A DNA stretch of 64,000 nucleotides from positions 3,120,001-3,184,000 of the forward strand of contig JBAIZL010000058.1 in NCBI GenBank assembly GCA_036971475.1. The letters are read 5' to 3'. This DNA comes from Prosapia bicincta (Eukaryota; Arthropoda; Insecta; Hemiptera; Cercopidae). Both the position numbers and the translations under genes were made by a program. A model generated the notes under the pieces. It saw nothing but the letters and a program-made list of their open reading frames with translations, was not told where the DNA came from and did no database searches. Below, in pieces: positions 29,342 through 41,400 of this stretch (the first letter of the stretch is position 1; the number at the start of each line of letters is the position of its first letter).

Positions 29342-30960
29342 AGTCAGTCTTATGATAATCAAAGCATCAGAAATGGCTGGAATTCAAACTGGTGTACAAA
29401 AAAGTTTATTGGATATAAGCAAACAAGCCATATTAAAATTAATTCCCTGTTACAATAACTTACACAATTTGTTTGACGTTCATTTTACTTGATAATTTTA
29501 ATAAAGTCACTAATTTTGGAACTCATATTCAGTTTTTTTTAAATAGTTTTTTTTTTTAACTCACCAGTGAAGTGTTTTCAAGGAACATGTACCACTAATG
29601 GTGAAAGGACTCTAACAGAGTCTCAATGAAGTTAAACAGAACCTGTAAATGTCCTGTACAGTACCCACCTACTATACAGTAATTCCTTTATAGTAACTCA
29701 TCTACAGCCTTTGCAAGAAACACTATTTAGCAGAGAAAGCTTTCCTGATGAAATAGTTGCAAAATATGTTATTAAATGTGACGAATAATGAATACTTCCA
29801 AGGAAAAGCAAAAAATATCTGGAAAAGTAGCAGAAAAGATCGACTGCTTATGGGAAGACAAAGTAAAATAAAGTATAAAAGGTATTCTAGTAACCTCAAA
29901 GTACAACAATATGAAGGATTTGGAGTGGCTTTTGGTTTTCTTTAAAATTTTGGAGGTTACTTGTATCTAGAGACCTCGAATGATGAAAGGGTAGGAATGA
30001 AGAAGTGATTGCAATTCCAAGAAAAGCCCCTCTCTCAAGATTTAAATGGTGAGAAGTTTTCAAAAACATAAAAGACAATGAAATTCTTTTAGGACGATCA
30101 AAATCCAATGGAGAAGGTCTTGACAAAAAGAGTTCTAAAGATATGCTTTTTTTCACATCAGCAACTGAACTGGAAGTATATATAGCACTTTGATCGTGGC
30201 ACTCAGACTTATTCTAACAATACCAGTGCCTGTGGCATAATGTGTAAGATCATTTATTTAGGAAGTGAAATGTGATCTTACTTATGTGAATGTTTAACTA
30301 CCAATTATACCTGTACATTGTATTAATACACAGTGACAAAATTCTCCTATATATTTTTCATTCCATTTAGGTACCAGTTAATTCAGTCATAGATGGACGT
30401 CAAGGTCCATTTAAATTCATCAGTATTGCTTGGCTGTGCTTACAAATCTTAAAAAAATCATAGTAGAAAAATTAAATTTTTGCCATTTTGTTACAACCTT
30501 TCCTTGAATAATTATATTTTTAGGTGAAATCAAACTATGAAAAAAAAATTTTTTCTACAAAAATTACACTTATTAATTAAAAAAATTTGAATTTTCTTAT
30601 AGGTAGATTTTTTAATAAATATCAAAGTTAAAAATAAGCATCATACTGAACTAAATAATATTTGTCACTGATAGCAGACACATAACTAAAACAATTAAGC
30701 ACTTGGTTCTGAAGCAGGATAGCCTTCTAAAATAACTTAATTTGTGTGCTAAGGATACACTTAATAACAAAAGTTTTATACACCACATATATATTTTTAA
30801 AACTACTTAATTTGTATTAACTCCGAGTCAAACTCTTGAATATGAATTGAGTATTATGTACATATCACAATCTAGCTCATGAATATACCTCAACAAATGA
30901 ATACTTAGAAATGTATCGCCATGTTATCCAAAATTATGTGTTAACTCCAATATTTTGATT
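29342..30960. other. Non-coding, no feature seen
   Basis: AT-rich. The overlapping frames near 29757-30156 on both strands carry no recognised domain. Confidence 0.45.
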
Positions 30961-30961
30961 C

Positions 30962-30976
30962 GGGGGGGGGGGGGGG
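30962..30976. repeat. Poly-G run
   Basis: Homopolymer of about 15 G, able to form a G-rich structure on this strand. Confidence 0.85.
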
Positions 30977-31479
30977 TTACTGTATATGTAAATTTACATA
31001 CATGAACTTCTACCCAAACAATTGAATTTATGTTAAAATCTAAACAAAACTCACAGAACTGGCCAATAAACTAACAGTTATTAGTTGAATCCCATCAAAG
31101 GTATTTATTATCAATATAGTAGAACTCTAATTAGCCGAATCAATCGGGACCAAATCCCATTCAGATAACTGGATGTTTTTCTGAAAAAGGATAAAATTTC
31201 AATTAATTACTGTATGAATATTGCAAATGGAGATAAACTATTTTTTTAATAGTTTTACATTTTATTTTCTAAGATTGTTGCTGTTGCAAAAACCACTTGA
31301 AAACTGCTACTTATAAGTGTTATTTTTTTTGGTGCTGCCTTCCTTGAATTTCTTGAAGAACTGTCATCTTTATTTTCAAGCACTGACATGAAGTTGAAAG
31401 TCGGTTTGCTTTTTTTAATGTCTGAAGTCATTGATTCTCCAATACACCATAACTTCTTAAATGTTTACCTATAACTTCT

Positions 31480-31890
31480 TTATTTAATTGGTTTATGTTT
31501 ATGCTAACGATTAGACAATTCGTTTTCTTCTAAAAGCCATTGTGAACCACTGTGCACTCACAAACAAAACAACAGACCGATGTGAAACAGAACCAAGGCC
31601 GGCCACCTTGCAATGGACAACAGCCAATGGTTTACGCATAACTGCTTTACCTATAATTAGTTTATTTGCCAATGATATGACAAATCATTTTATTTTAAAA
31701 ACCATAGTTAATGACAAAACACACTAACTAACAAAACAACGGATCGAGGTGAGAGTTCCATGGCTGGCCACCTGATGGCGGACGACAACAAATGGTTTAG
31801 CCGTAACTCCTGGATCTATTAGTTTAACCGCTAACTATAAGACAATTTGTTATCTTTTAGGAGCCATGGTAAACAACAAAACACACTCAA
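31480..31890. repeat. Diverged tandem repeat, about 163-bp unit
   Basis: Landmarks recur at near-constant spacing: (C)TATAAGACAA-type phrases at about 31508, 31673 and 31835, and GGCCGGCCACC / GGCTGGCCACC at about 31599 and 31763. About two and a half copies, old and diverged. It may be a relic of a satellite. Confidence 0.7.
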
Positions 31891-33180
31891 AAAGAAAAGA
31901 CTGATAAAGGAGCAAAACATACAAAACAGAGGAAAGAGTACAACAGACAGTTTGCACTGCACCTGCACTGGCTTTGTGAAGGACAGATCAACAGCACATA
32001 TAGACAGAATCATTATTTTGGAAATCTCGCTTATTACCTTTTCATCTTAGTTTTTTGTCCAAAAATCTGAAAATAATTTGAATATTTGGGTATCTAGTGT
32101 ATAAAGAAATGTTTGACTCTGCACAAATTAATTCTGTAAGGCAAAGTTTAACAGATATGATAGCGAAATAAAACAGAGAAACTCCAGCTTATAAGAATGG
32201 ATAATCTAAATTATTACCAATACCAACAATTATTAATTATAACAAATTATTGCCCTTATGTTTTTTGTTGCAATTATGTACAAAAAGTTTATCGTTAATA
32301 AGGTTTTATAATAAAGATGTTTTACTATGCTGGTAGTTTTTTGAAGCTGAGATAAAGAACTGTATGGTTTTTGGTGATAATGTGAAAAGTTGTATTGTAT
32401 AATTAATATATAATTACAAAATATTAACGATATGTTCCATGCACCTGAGTTTTCCTAAATGTTTTATCTTTATTCAATATACGCTAACCTTTTTTTACCT
32501 TCTAGCCAGGTTATTAACACCTGTTTAGTTGTAATTAGACCCTTTTTTGCAAGTACATAAACAAAACTTATAAACAGGTGAATGACTGTGTGTGTCTTTA
32601 CAAAATGTAAAGTTGTTTCTCAAATACTAAGCATAAAAAATATCAACTTAGCCCTAAAATGAAAGTTATGTATTTTTATTTGTACAAGGCACTTGAGATT
32701 CTGACATGCAAAAGCTGTAACAATAATTTTTAATGCTATTAAAATATACAGTTTTTGTTGTAATCATACTCATAAGAGATCACAGATATTTTTAACAATA
32801 TTATAAGAAGCATACAATAACAATAATAAACTTTAAATAAACAGAAGAGGATGAAAAAAACTGTATCTCAACTAAGTAAATCAAAAGAAAGAATTGTTAT
32901 TTAAAATAAAATGAACTTAAAGTAAACATATGAAAATAAATAAGCACTTTGAATAATAAGGTTAATATCAAAATAACTTACAAAAATAATATCATAGATA
33001 TAAAAAAAAATAAATATAAAAAAAAATCAAGGAAGAATTAAAAATGTAAATAATTCTAAAAGGAGATACTAAAAATGTAAAAACAAACAATTATTGTAAA
33101 ATTGCTTGTAATCATCTTGAATTCACTGATTAAGCTTTAATTGTGCATACTTAAGGGCTTACTTGCTGACACATTGCAAA
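31891..33180. other. Non-coding, no feature seen
   Basis: AT-rich; nothing recognised on either strand. Confidence 0.45.
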
Positions 33181-33186
33181 ACTTTC

Positions 33187-33341
33187 GTTTCTTTAACAAA
33201 ACTAAGCCTCTACTGGCGGCGCTGCACAAGGTATAAAAGGTTGTCGACAACCAATCCCCTTTACACTCATAAATCGTATACCACAAACCTTTTATACCTA
33301 GTGTGATGTCGTCAGAAGAGGCTTAGCTTCGTAAAAGAAAC
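33187..33341. mobile_element. Palindromic element with TATAAAAG on both strands
   Basis: Inverted arms of about 60 bp: GTTTCTTT, then CTAAGCCTCT, then GGTATAAAAGGTT on the left and the complements on the right. Each arm has a perfect TATA box (33232-33239 plus; 33289-33296 minus), so each strand would drive transcription inward. Either a small foldback transposon or a diverged bidirectional regulatory palindrome. Confidence 0.6.
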
Positions 33342-33840
33342 AATTGTTTTAAAACGAGTCAGTGAGTAAGCTCTTAAGTATTCATTCAGTTATGTATTAT
33401 TTAATTACAATTATTGTAAAGTGGACAGTTGATCAAATAAATATTTATTGCCATTCTACTACAAAATGGCAAATAGGACTGAATATATCAGCTAATATAG
33501 AAAATAAGAATAACAATTTAAAAAATCTTATAGTAAAATTTATGATGAGAAATTTAATAAATATGTTATTACATAACTAAAACAAAATTTAAAAAATAAC
33601 CGCTAATCATTACTACAGTTAAAAACAATACCTACAGATTTATAAAATCTGGTAAAAAATATTAGGCGCTTTCAGAGATAATTGGTAATGTAGTATTTTT
33701 AGTTTTGTTGCTAAAAAGATTAAAATGTTTAATGACCTATCAGTCTATATGAATTACAGTGTAAGAATAATATCCTTAAATATACTTTATTAAATAAAAT
33801 TAAAGTGTTATGTTATACATAACAACATGCCTAGAAAATA
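33342..33840. other. Non-coding, no feature seen
   Basis: AT-rich. The 72-codon frame at 33362 has no recognised domain. Confidence 0.4.
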
Positions 33841-33850
33841 TTTTATTTGG

Positions 33851-34052
33851 TGCTACAGGGCAGGCATATGATTATGTCAAAAAAGATTGGCCAAAGTGGT
33901 AAAATTTAAAGATGGTGGAGAGTGGGTCAAGTTGGCATATACTTTACATAAAAAAGAGGCTGTACAGGAGCACAAGATCAGAGGAAGAATGGTTCATACT
34001 AAAAAAAATAAAAAGCATGATTGCCAATAATTTCCTTCTGTAGCACCATAAC
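33851..34052. mobile_element. Small inverted-repeat element, possible MITE
   Basis: GGTGCTACAG at about 33851 and its exact complement CTGTAGCACC at about 34043, about 200 bp apart. No target duplication is certain and it has no coding content. Confidence 0.4.
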
Positions 34053-35455
34053 ACTATCCAAATGAGTGTCACAGGCAAGACAAATAAGACCAAATAAGTA
34101 AACCAAAATAAATAAAATTATTAAAAATTATTATTAAAAAAATTAAAAACTATAAAAAGAATCAATAACAGAACTGCTCAGCACTGTGCACAGATACAGA
34201 ACCTGGCACAGAATGGCCATTCTGGTAAGACTATAAGTAAGAAAAAACTCATATTTAAAGATACCAAACAGTGGCCAACCAAAATTCAACAGTAAAAGTT
34301 AGCAAGATCATGTCCATATATAAGCATCGTGAGGCTTGAGGAGCCACAGTAACACACAGATCTTGAGCAGGCTGAAATAAAGTAGATATAACAAGTCTAC
34401 AAAAAGTTGACGTATTTTTTCAAACAATACAAATATGAAAAAGGTTGCAAAAATTATATGAACACTCAACTTTTGTTGACAGAATGGTTGCATAACAAGA
34501 AAGTCAGAAATATGAGAATCATCCACACTCTGAATGGCTACTGTAAGGTTATAACACACAGTTAGTATTTAAGAACATTTAACAACCGCAATTTCTTCAA
34601 TATTGGGATACTTAATTAAACTGTAATACAAATTATCTGCCCACAAAAGGGCATTCAATATTAAATTTTTGGTAAAGGATAAACTACAAACATTCTATTG
34701 AAATGGAAGCAAATAAAATTAGTTTATAAAAAAAGGCAGAGAACATTGTTTCTTAAATTATTATTACTTTCCTTGTAATTTAGTCCCTTGTAAATTAAAT
34801 GCATCATTGAACAAGCTTTACCTGTGCACTTTAAAGTTTATAAAGATTATCAGTTCAATTATTACTAACTGTTAATAGAACAGAGAATGATGACTTAATA
34901 CTGTTTTTGTGGATTTTGATTTACAGGTACATTATTAAATTATAATATAATGCCTATAAAATTTGCTTTTAGAGGTAATTCAAATGCAACCTGCTTATTT
35001 TTTTTAATATAATATCAAGCTAATGCATTATTAGAGGCAGAATTCTTATAATTTTGTATAACTAAAGAAATAAGCTTTCTTTATTACAGGCATATTCATG
35101 TAATACTTCTTTATGACTAAAATATAAATAATATCTATGAAATAATATGCGTTTTACTACGAATTTCAATACTTTTGTTATTGTAGTCTACAAATTTGTA
35201 GGCTATATTTAGTACTTTTAGGATGAATCTCCAATATCACTTACTTGTGCTCTAACAATCTAATATACAATATACATCCAAATAAAACTATAAAACAACT
35301 GTATAAATATAATGTATACAAAAATTGACAGGATCTAAATTAAAAATCTATCACATTGAAAAAATCAAGTACATATATAACATTGGAATGAAATGGGTGG
35401 ATTCTGGCTAAGTTCAGAAAGTGACTAGAAGATCATACAAGCAGCTTGCGTTAAT
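34053..35455. other. DENND2 3' flank
   Basis: AT-rich sequence downstream of the DENND2 stop. It presumably includes the 3' UTR; the poly-A site was not fixed. Confidence 0.4.
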
Positions 35456-35490
35456 TCATGATAGTGCCGCCCAATCTTTTAAACGATCCC
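35456..35490 (-). CDS. DENND2: DENND2 terminal coding exon
   Basis: Acceptor TTATTTTCAG; GG completes a Gly codon from the previous exon, then [10 protein letters not shown] and TGA at 35458-35456. Very short, but the phase and the position at the end of dDENN fit. Confidence 0.78.
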
Positions 35491-38400
35491 CTGAAAATAA
35501 ACAGAAAATTAATACAGATCTGTATGAAAAATTATTAAAAATTTTACTGTGAATTAAAATTTTTTGAAAACAATAATCTACATGTATCACATTCATAACA
35601 CTAAATTAGTTGTGATTAGATTTATTAAATTGCATATCTTCATACCAATAAAAAAGTATTACTTTATTCATACTAATTTATTTATGACTAGCAGCTCTCT
35701 CTAACAGTAAACAAATTCACTAAATACTGTATTAAAATAGATATTTTAAATTGATTAAAAAGCGCTAGATAATTTTGAAAGTAAAGTAAACTCCCGATTA
35801 TCCGTGGGAGGTTTAACCGGTTTGCGGATTATCCGGGGTCTGCCATTGTTTTACAAATATCCAATTTTTATTCCAATCAGATTCATGTGTTTAAATTTCC
35901 AAACTGTGAATTACAACGTAAATACATATAAGGCTTAATAGAAGTTAAGATGAAGGGAATAAATATGTAAATATCTATGTACTAATTTTTACATTGAAAG
36001 GGAAGCATTCCGACGCGGGCCAGCGAAATAAAAGGGGCGAGCAGACTACTGTATATAAGAGACAATGACAAAATGCTTGTCATAATGCAATCATAAGATT
36101 GTAAACAAATATCTGAAGATTATTTGTGAATTGCATTAACCGGGGTCATTATTTGTGTAACTTATGGTATAATAATCGATTATCGATCGTTTTGCGTATT
36201 CTTTGTTCATAGCGAATTATCCGGGAAATTCGGTTATCTGTCGTTGCCGGGCCACCCTATTCCATGGATAATCGGGAGTTTACTGTATAGTGAAAAGGTT
36301 TTAAAGTCATGTTTTTAAAATGATACAAAATATTCCATTCTATTATGTAGAAACATAGAATTGTAATTTTGTCATTATAGTTATGTTTTACAAGTGTCTA
36401 ATATATAAAAATTGTTTAATGATAGCAAATCCAACTTTGCCTCTTCTTTAACCCTCTAAAACAGCGGTTCTCAACCTGGGGGGGCGTAGAAGAATTCCAG
36501 GGGAGGCGTCAACAAATTTTTAAAAAAATTGAATTTGATGTTGGACACAAACACACAATCATTGAAATTTCTTTATAGCTTAATAGAGCTATAGAGCTCT
36601 ATTTCTTTACTCAATGAACTTTTCTTCCTTTCCAAAATCTCGTCGATGATACCCAAAGTCTTCCAAAAGACCTAGTAAATGAAATGAAGGACCTAATATC
36701 TGAGCATTTGTTGTCTCTGAAGAACAAAATTGGAGCATATTTACCAGATATAAGCTCGGAAAACTGGGAATTCACGTTAACAAGAGACCCCTTTCAAATC
36801 AACATTGATATACCTCCTGATCACATTCAAGAACAAACAATTGACTTGCAATTGGATTCCAAAGCTAAATTGGATTTCCCAAACATGGATCTCGAAGATT
36901 TCTAGCTACTATATCTTCCTGTTTACCCAGAAGTAGCAATGGAGGCAGTCAAGTTGCTTGTACAATTTTCATCAACTTATCTATGCGAGACAGGATTTTC
37001 AGCCCTGGCTAATATAAAATCTAAATATCGAGCCAGACTAGATGTGGAAAGTGACCTGCGGTGTTCTTTGTCAAAATTTTATCCAATCATACAAAAAATA
37101 GTTAACGAGAAACAGTGCCAGCCCTCACACTAGCACTACAAAAGTAGCGAACATTTTTCTGGTTATTACTTAAACATATTGTAAGTAAATTTATCATATA
37201 TAAGTCTAAATTAACCTAATCTGTGAAGGGAGGCGTGACCTCACACCAAAGTGTGAAGGGGGGCTCAGAGCCTAAAAGGTTGAGAACCCCTGCTCTAAAA
37301 TATACTTTTATATAGGTATAATATTCTAATTGAGTTTAAGTGACACAAGTCAACTGAAATATTAAAGAAATAGTCCTTTTTATAACTTTTTAAAATTTTG
37401 ATTGTGTATACTATACTTGTTTGACTTGAGTAATTACAACATGTGGACACAAATTGATTGTGTATACTATACTTGTTTGACTTGAGTAATTACAACATGT
37501 GGACACAAATTGATTGTGTATACTATACTTGTTTGACTTGAGTAATTACAACATGTGGACACAAATTGATAGTGTATACTATACTTGTTTGACTTGAGTA
37601 ATTACAACATGTGGACACAAATTGATAGTGTATACTATACTTGTTTGACTTGAGTAATTACAACATGTGGACACAAATTGATTGTGTATACTATACTTGT
37701 TTGACTTGAGTAATTACAACATGTGGACACAAATTGATTGTGTATACTATACTTGTTTGACTTGAGTAATTACAACATGTGGAAACAAATTGATTGTGTA
37801 TACTATACTTGTTTGACTTGAGTAATTACAACATGTGGACACAAATTGATTGTGTATACTATACTTGTTTGACTTGAGTAATTACAACATGTGGACACAA
37901 ATTGATTGTGTATACTATACTTGTTTGACTTGAGTAATTACAACATGTGGACACAAATTGATTGTGTATACTATACTTGTTTGACTTGAGTAATTACAAC
38001 ATGTGGACACAAATTGATTGTGTATACTATACTTGTTTGACTTGAGTAATTACAACATGTGGACACAAATTGATTGTGTATACTATACTTGTTTGACTTG
38101 AGTAATTACAACATGTGGACACAAATTGATTGTATATTAAGTTAGTCAGGCTAAAAGTATAAATATTTATTTGTGACATTTCTTCAAATATTTTCTTTTA
38201 CATGATTTGTGCTTGATATAGATTGGCTAAGTACATTCTTCTATGAAATTACAGGTTATTTATTATTAAATGTATGTATAACTTAAATAGATAATCAAAG
38301 ATTCCATGAGGACACACAGCTTTCCTTTGAGTAATTTTATGTTGGGGCAATTTTTTTTTACAAACTGTAATGTCTGTTTATCTTTTGATATAGAACATAC

Positions 38401-41400
38401 ATTTTACTTTATAATTATAACCAACAACTGAAAATACATATAAAATTAAAACCTTAAAATAAAGAATAACCTTTAACTTCACCAATGCTTTAAGAAATAA
38501 TTTATTTAATATCAAACTGTTTAATTTAAATCTAATTTTGATAATTTTTTTGTTTCTATTAAATATATGTAGTTAACATTTAAGTCTAAAATCATTCCAA
38601 AGTAATTCCTGCGGTAAACAGAATAGAGATTTTTACAATTTTCTTAACTATAAAAGAGAAAATAATCAAGTATTATTAAATTTATCTAATAGAATTTTAA
38701 GAATTTATCAATACAAACAGTCTTTTGCAAGTAAACAGGTTGCAAAGATTCAAAAAAACCCCTCTGAGTACAAATATAAATAAATAAATGATCTAAAGGG
38801 TAGGCCTAACCTAGTTGGGTTTTACATAAAATTCTGGGACTTGTTCTGCTGACAGACCTCCTCAAACACACCACAGATAACCGGAGTTGCTAAGTTGGGT
38901 GGGATCATATTTTGACCCAATCAGACCTCAGCATTTCAGACCGTTACCAGTAGTCATTAGTCCTTCAACTGCTGATGTATTATCCACCAAACCATTGGTT
39001 ATTCATAGAGGATCTGAATGCATATGCAACATGTCAACCTACCCACCCTAAACAGGCATATTTTTAATAAAAGTTACAGTGATCGAAACAACATTGGGGG
39101 TGGTTGGGTGGAAAATATCGGGTCATATGGTTTGGCCATGGCAACAATCACACACACAAATCCATAAGGGTTTTTAACCTATAAATAGTTTACTTTGAAC
39201 AAAAAATATGTATATACATATAAAATGACTTTAAAATATTTTTGTTTCATTTATTTATAAACACGTACAAATACACAAATTTTTTTCTACTTTATAAATC
39301 AAAACCAGATGTATTTTTTAAAATATATTTTAATTTAGTCTTTAAAAAAATGTGAATTTTTAAATTTAAAAAATAAGTGTAGTTGTAACTTTTTGATTAA
39401 CCTAATAGCATATAGTAATACAAGCATAAAGTATAATCAAAGTTGAAAAATTTTTTTTTTTAATGTTAAAAAAAAGTTTGTGCAAAATGTTAATAAACAG
39501 ACCTACCTAAAGTTTTGACGGTCTTGTTGATGCCTTTATAACTTTTCAAAAAACTAGGAGGATTGCGATCAGATAAATACTCAACACAGCGTTGCTCAAA
39601 CACCCCTGAAAATTTAAAAATAGATTTAACATTAAAATGCAATAATTGAATAATATTAAACCAATAATTGTACCGGCAATAACTGAAACAGTAATTCAAT
39701 AACTGAACCAAATCTTGGATATACAGCCCACACATTAGGTCAAAACTATACTAGGTACAAAGGTTTAAAATCTAGTTATAATATAGGTTACATTGTTGTT
39801 GCATTATAGTTAGGGGATTTTCCAGAAACATTATTGTCTGAATGTAAGTGTGTATCTCATGTCAAAGATCAATTAAGAGGGAAATTCAAGAAATACATTT
39901 CAGTTTTATGCATACGATCCAATACCATGACACATAAACAAACTTTATCAGAGAAAAATCTTTATTAACTGACTGAAAAGAAGAAGTGAGGGAAGGTTGA
40001 AGAGGGAAATAGGGAAATGGTAAGTTGAAGAGAAAGAAGGGGTCTGATAATTTAAATTCACTGCTAAAATTACATGACTATATAATTAGTAATTATTACA
40101 TTCTACAAAACAGTCATAACAACTGATGCAGATAAAGAATTATTCCGACGTGCGACTACCGCTATTTTCGTGAATGTTTTTTACTTTTCTTATGTATTTT
40201 TACGTCCTAAACACGAATCCAACATTAATAATTGTCGCCGACGCCGTTTTTTTAAAATATACTTAAGAAACATAACCTTTATTGATGTAAGTTCAGACGT
40301 GCTACTACCGCTATTTTCGTGAATTACCTACGAATGACTACCTACGAAGTATCCAGTCAGGATAGATTTGGTTATAATTATATTCAATTTTACTATATAC
40401 CTATATTGAAATATACATACAAAGTAATCAGTCAAGATAGATTTGGTTATAGTTTTATACAACATTACTAATATACCTACATTAAAATATACCTATGAAG
40501 TATCAAGTCAGGATAGATTTGGTTATAATTTAATAAAAATAGATAGTAATTCTGAATAAAATTATTACCAAATCTAACCTGACTGATACTTTGTAGGTAT
40601 ATTTTAATGTAGGTATATAGTAATGTATAAAATTACAGATCTAGACATAGTGCAGTGCGCTGTAGCAACTGCGCGCTCGGTTCACGCTATAGGCCTACAT
40701 GTCATTACAATCTAACATTTAAAATGTGAAATAAAGTAACTTTCACAAAAATACATAAAAATGTAGGGAACGTACATATGTAAAAACGTGAAAATACATA
40801 AGAAAAGTAAAAACAAATTCACGAAAATAGCGTTAGTCGTACGTCAATAAAGGTTAGTTTAGGTTATGTTTTTTAAGTATATTTTAAAAAAACGGCGTCA
40901 GCGACAAAAAATTATGTTGGATTCGTGTCTAGGACGTAAAAATACATAAGATAAGTAAAAAAAATTCACAAAAATAGCGGTAGTCGCACGTCGGAATAAT
41001 TACCGAATAAAGTGCCATAATCTGGTCGGGCAAATTCTAACACACAATGTAAACATTTCCCACTAAATCATTGTAAGGTAAAACTATCAATATTACAATG
41101 TTTTAGCCAATGAGTAGCATCTAGACACTTCACTAAAAGTTTGTAAACACATGTATTTGGCCTCTTTAAATAATAGGATTTTCATTTTTTTAGAAAAAAT
41201 AGGTGAAATTGTTATTAACAATGGTCAACTATCCTCCTCTGATAAAAATAACAATAATAATAACTTTAGGCTACACAAAAATTAACTGCCTAACAATTAT
41301 AAATTTAATTTCAATACCAAAAATAATAAACCAAAAATTGAAGAAAATTGCCAAGAGTTATCGGATTAAGTGCTAGGATGTTGTTTTTACGAAATTAAAC

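Noticed and set aside
33851..34052. tRNA-like or snRNA gene
   Set aside because: Only the 10-bp inverted termini are structured; no known RNA fold fits.
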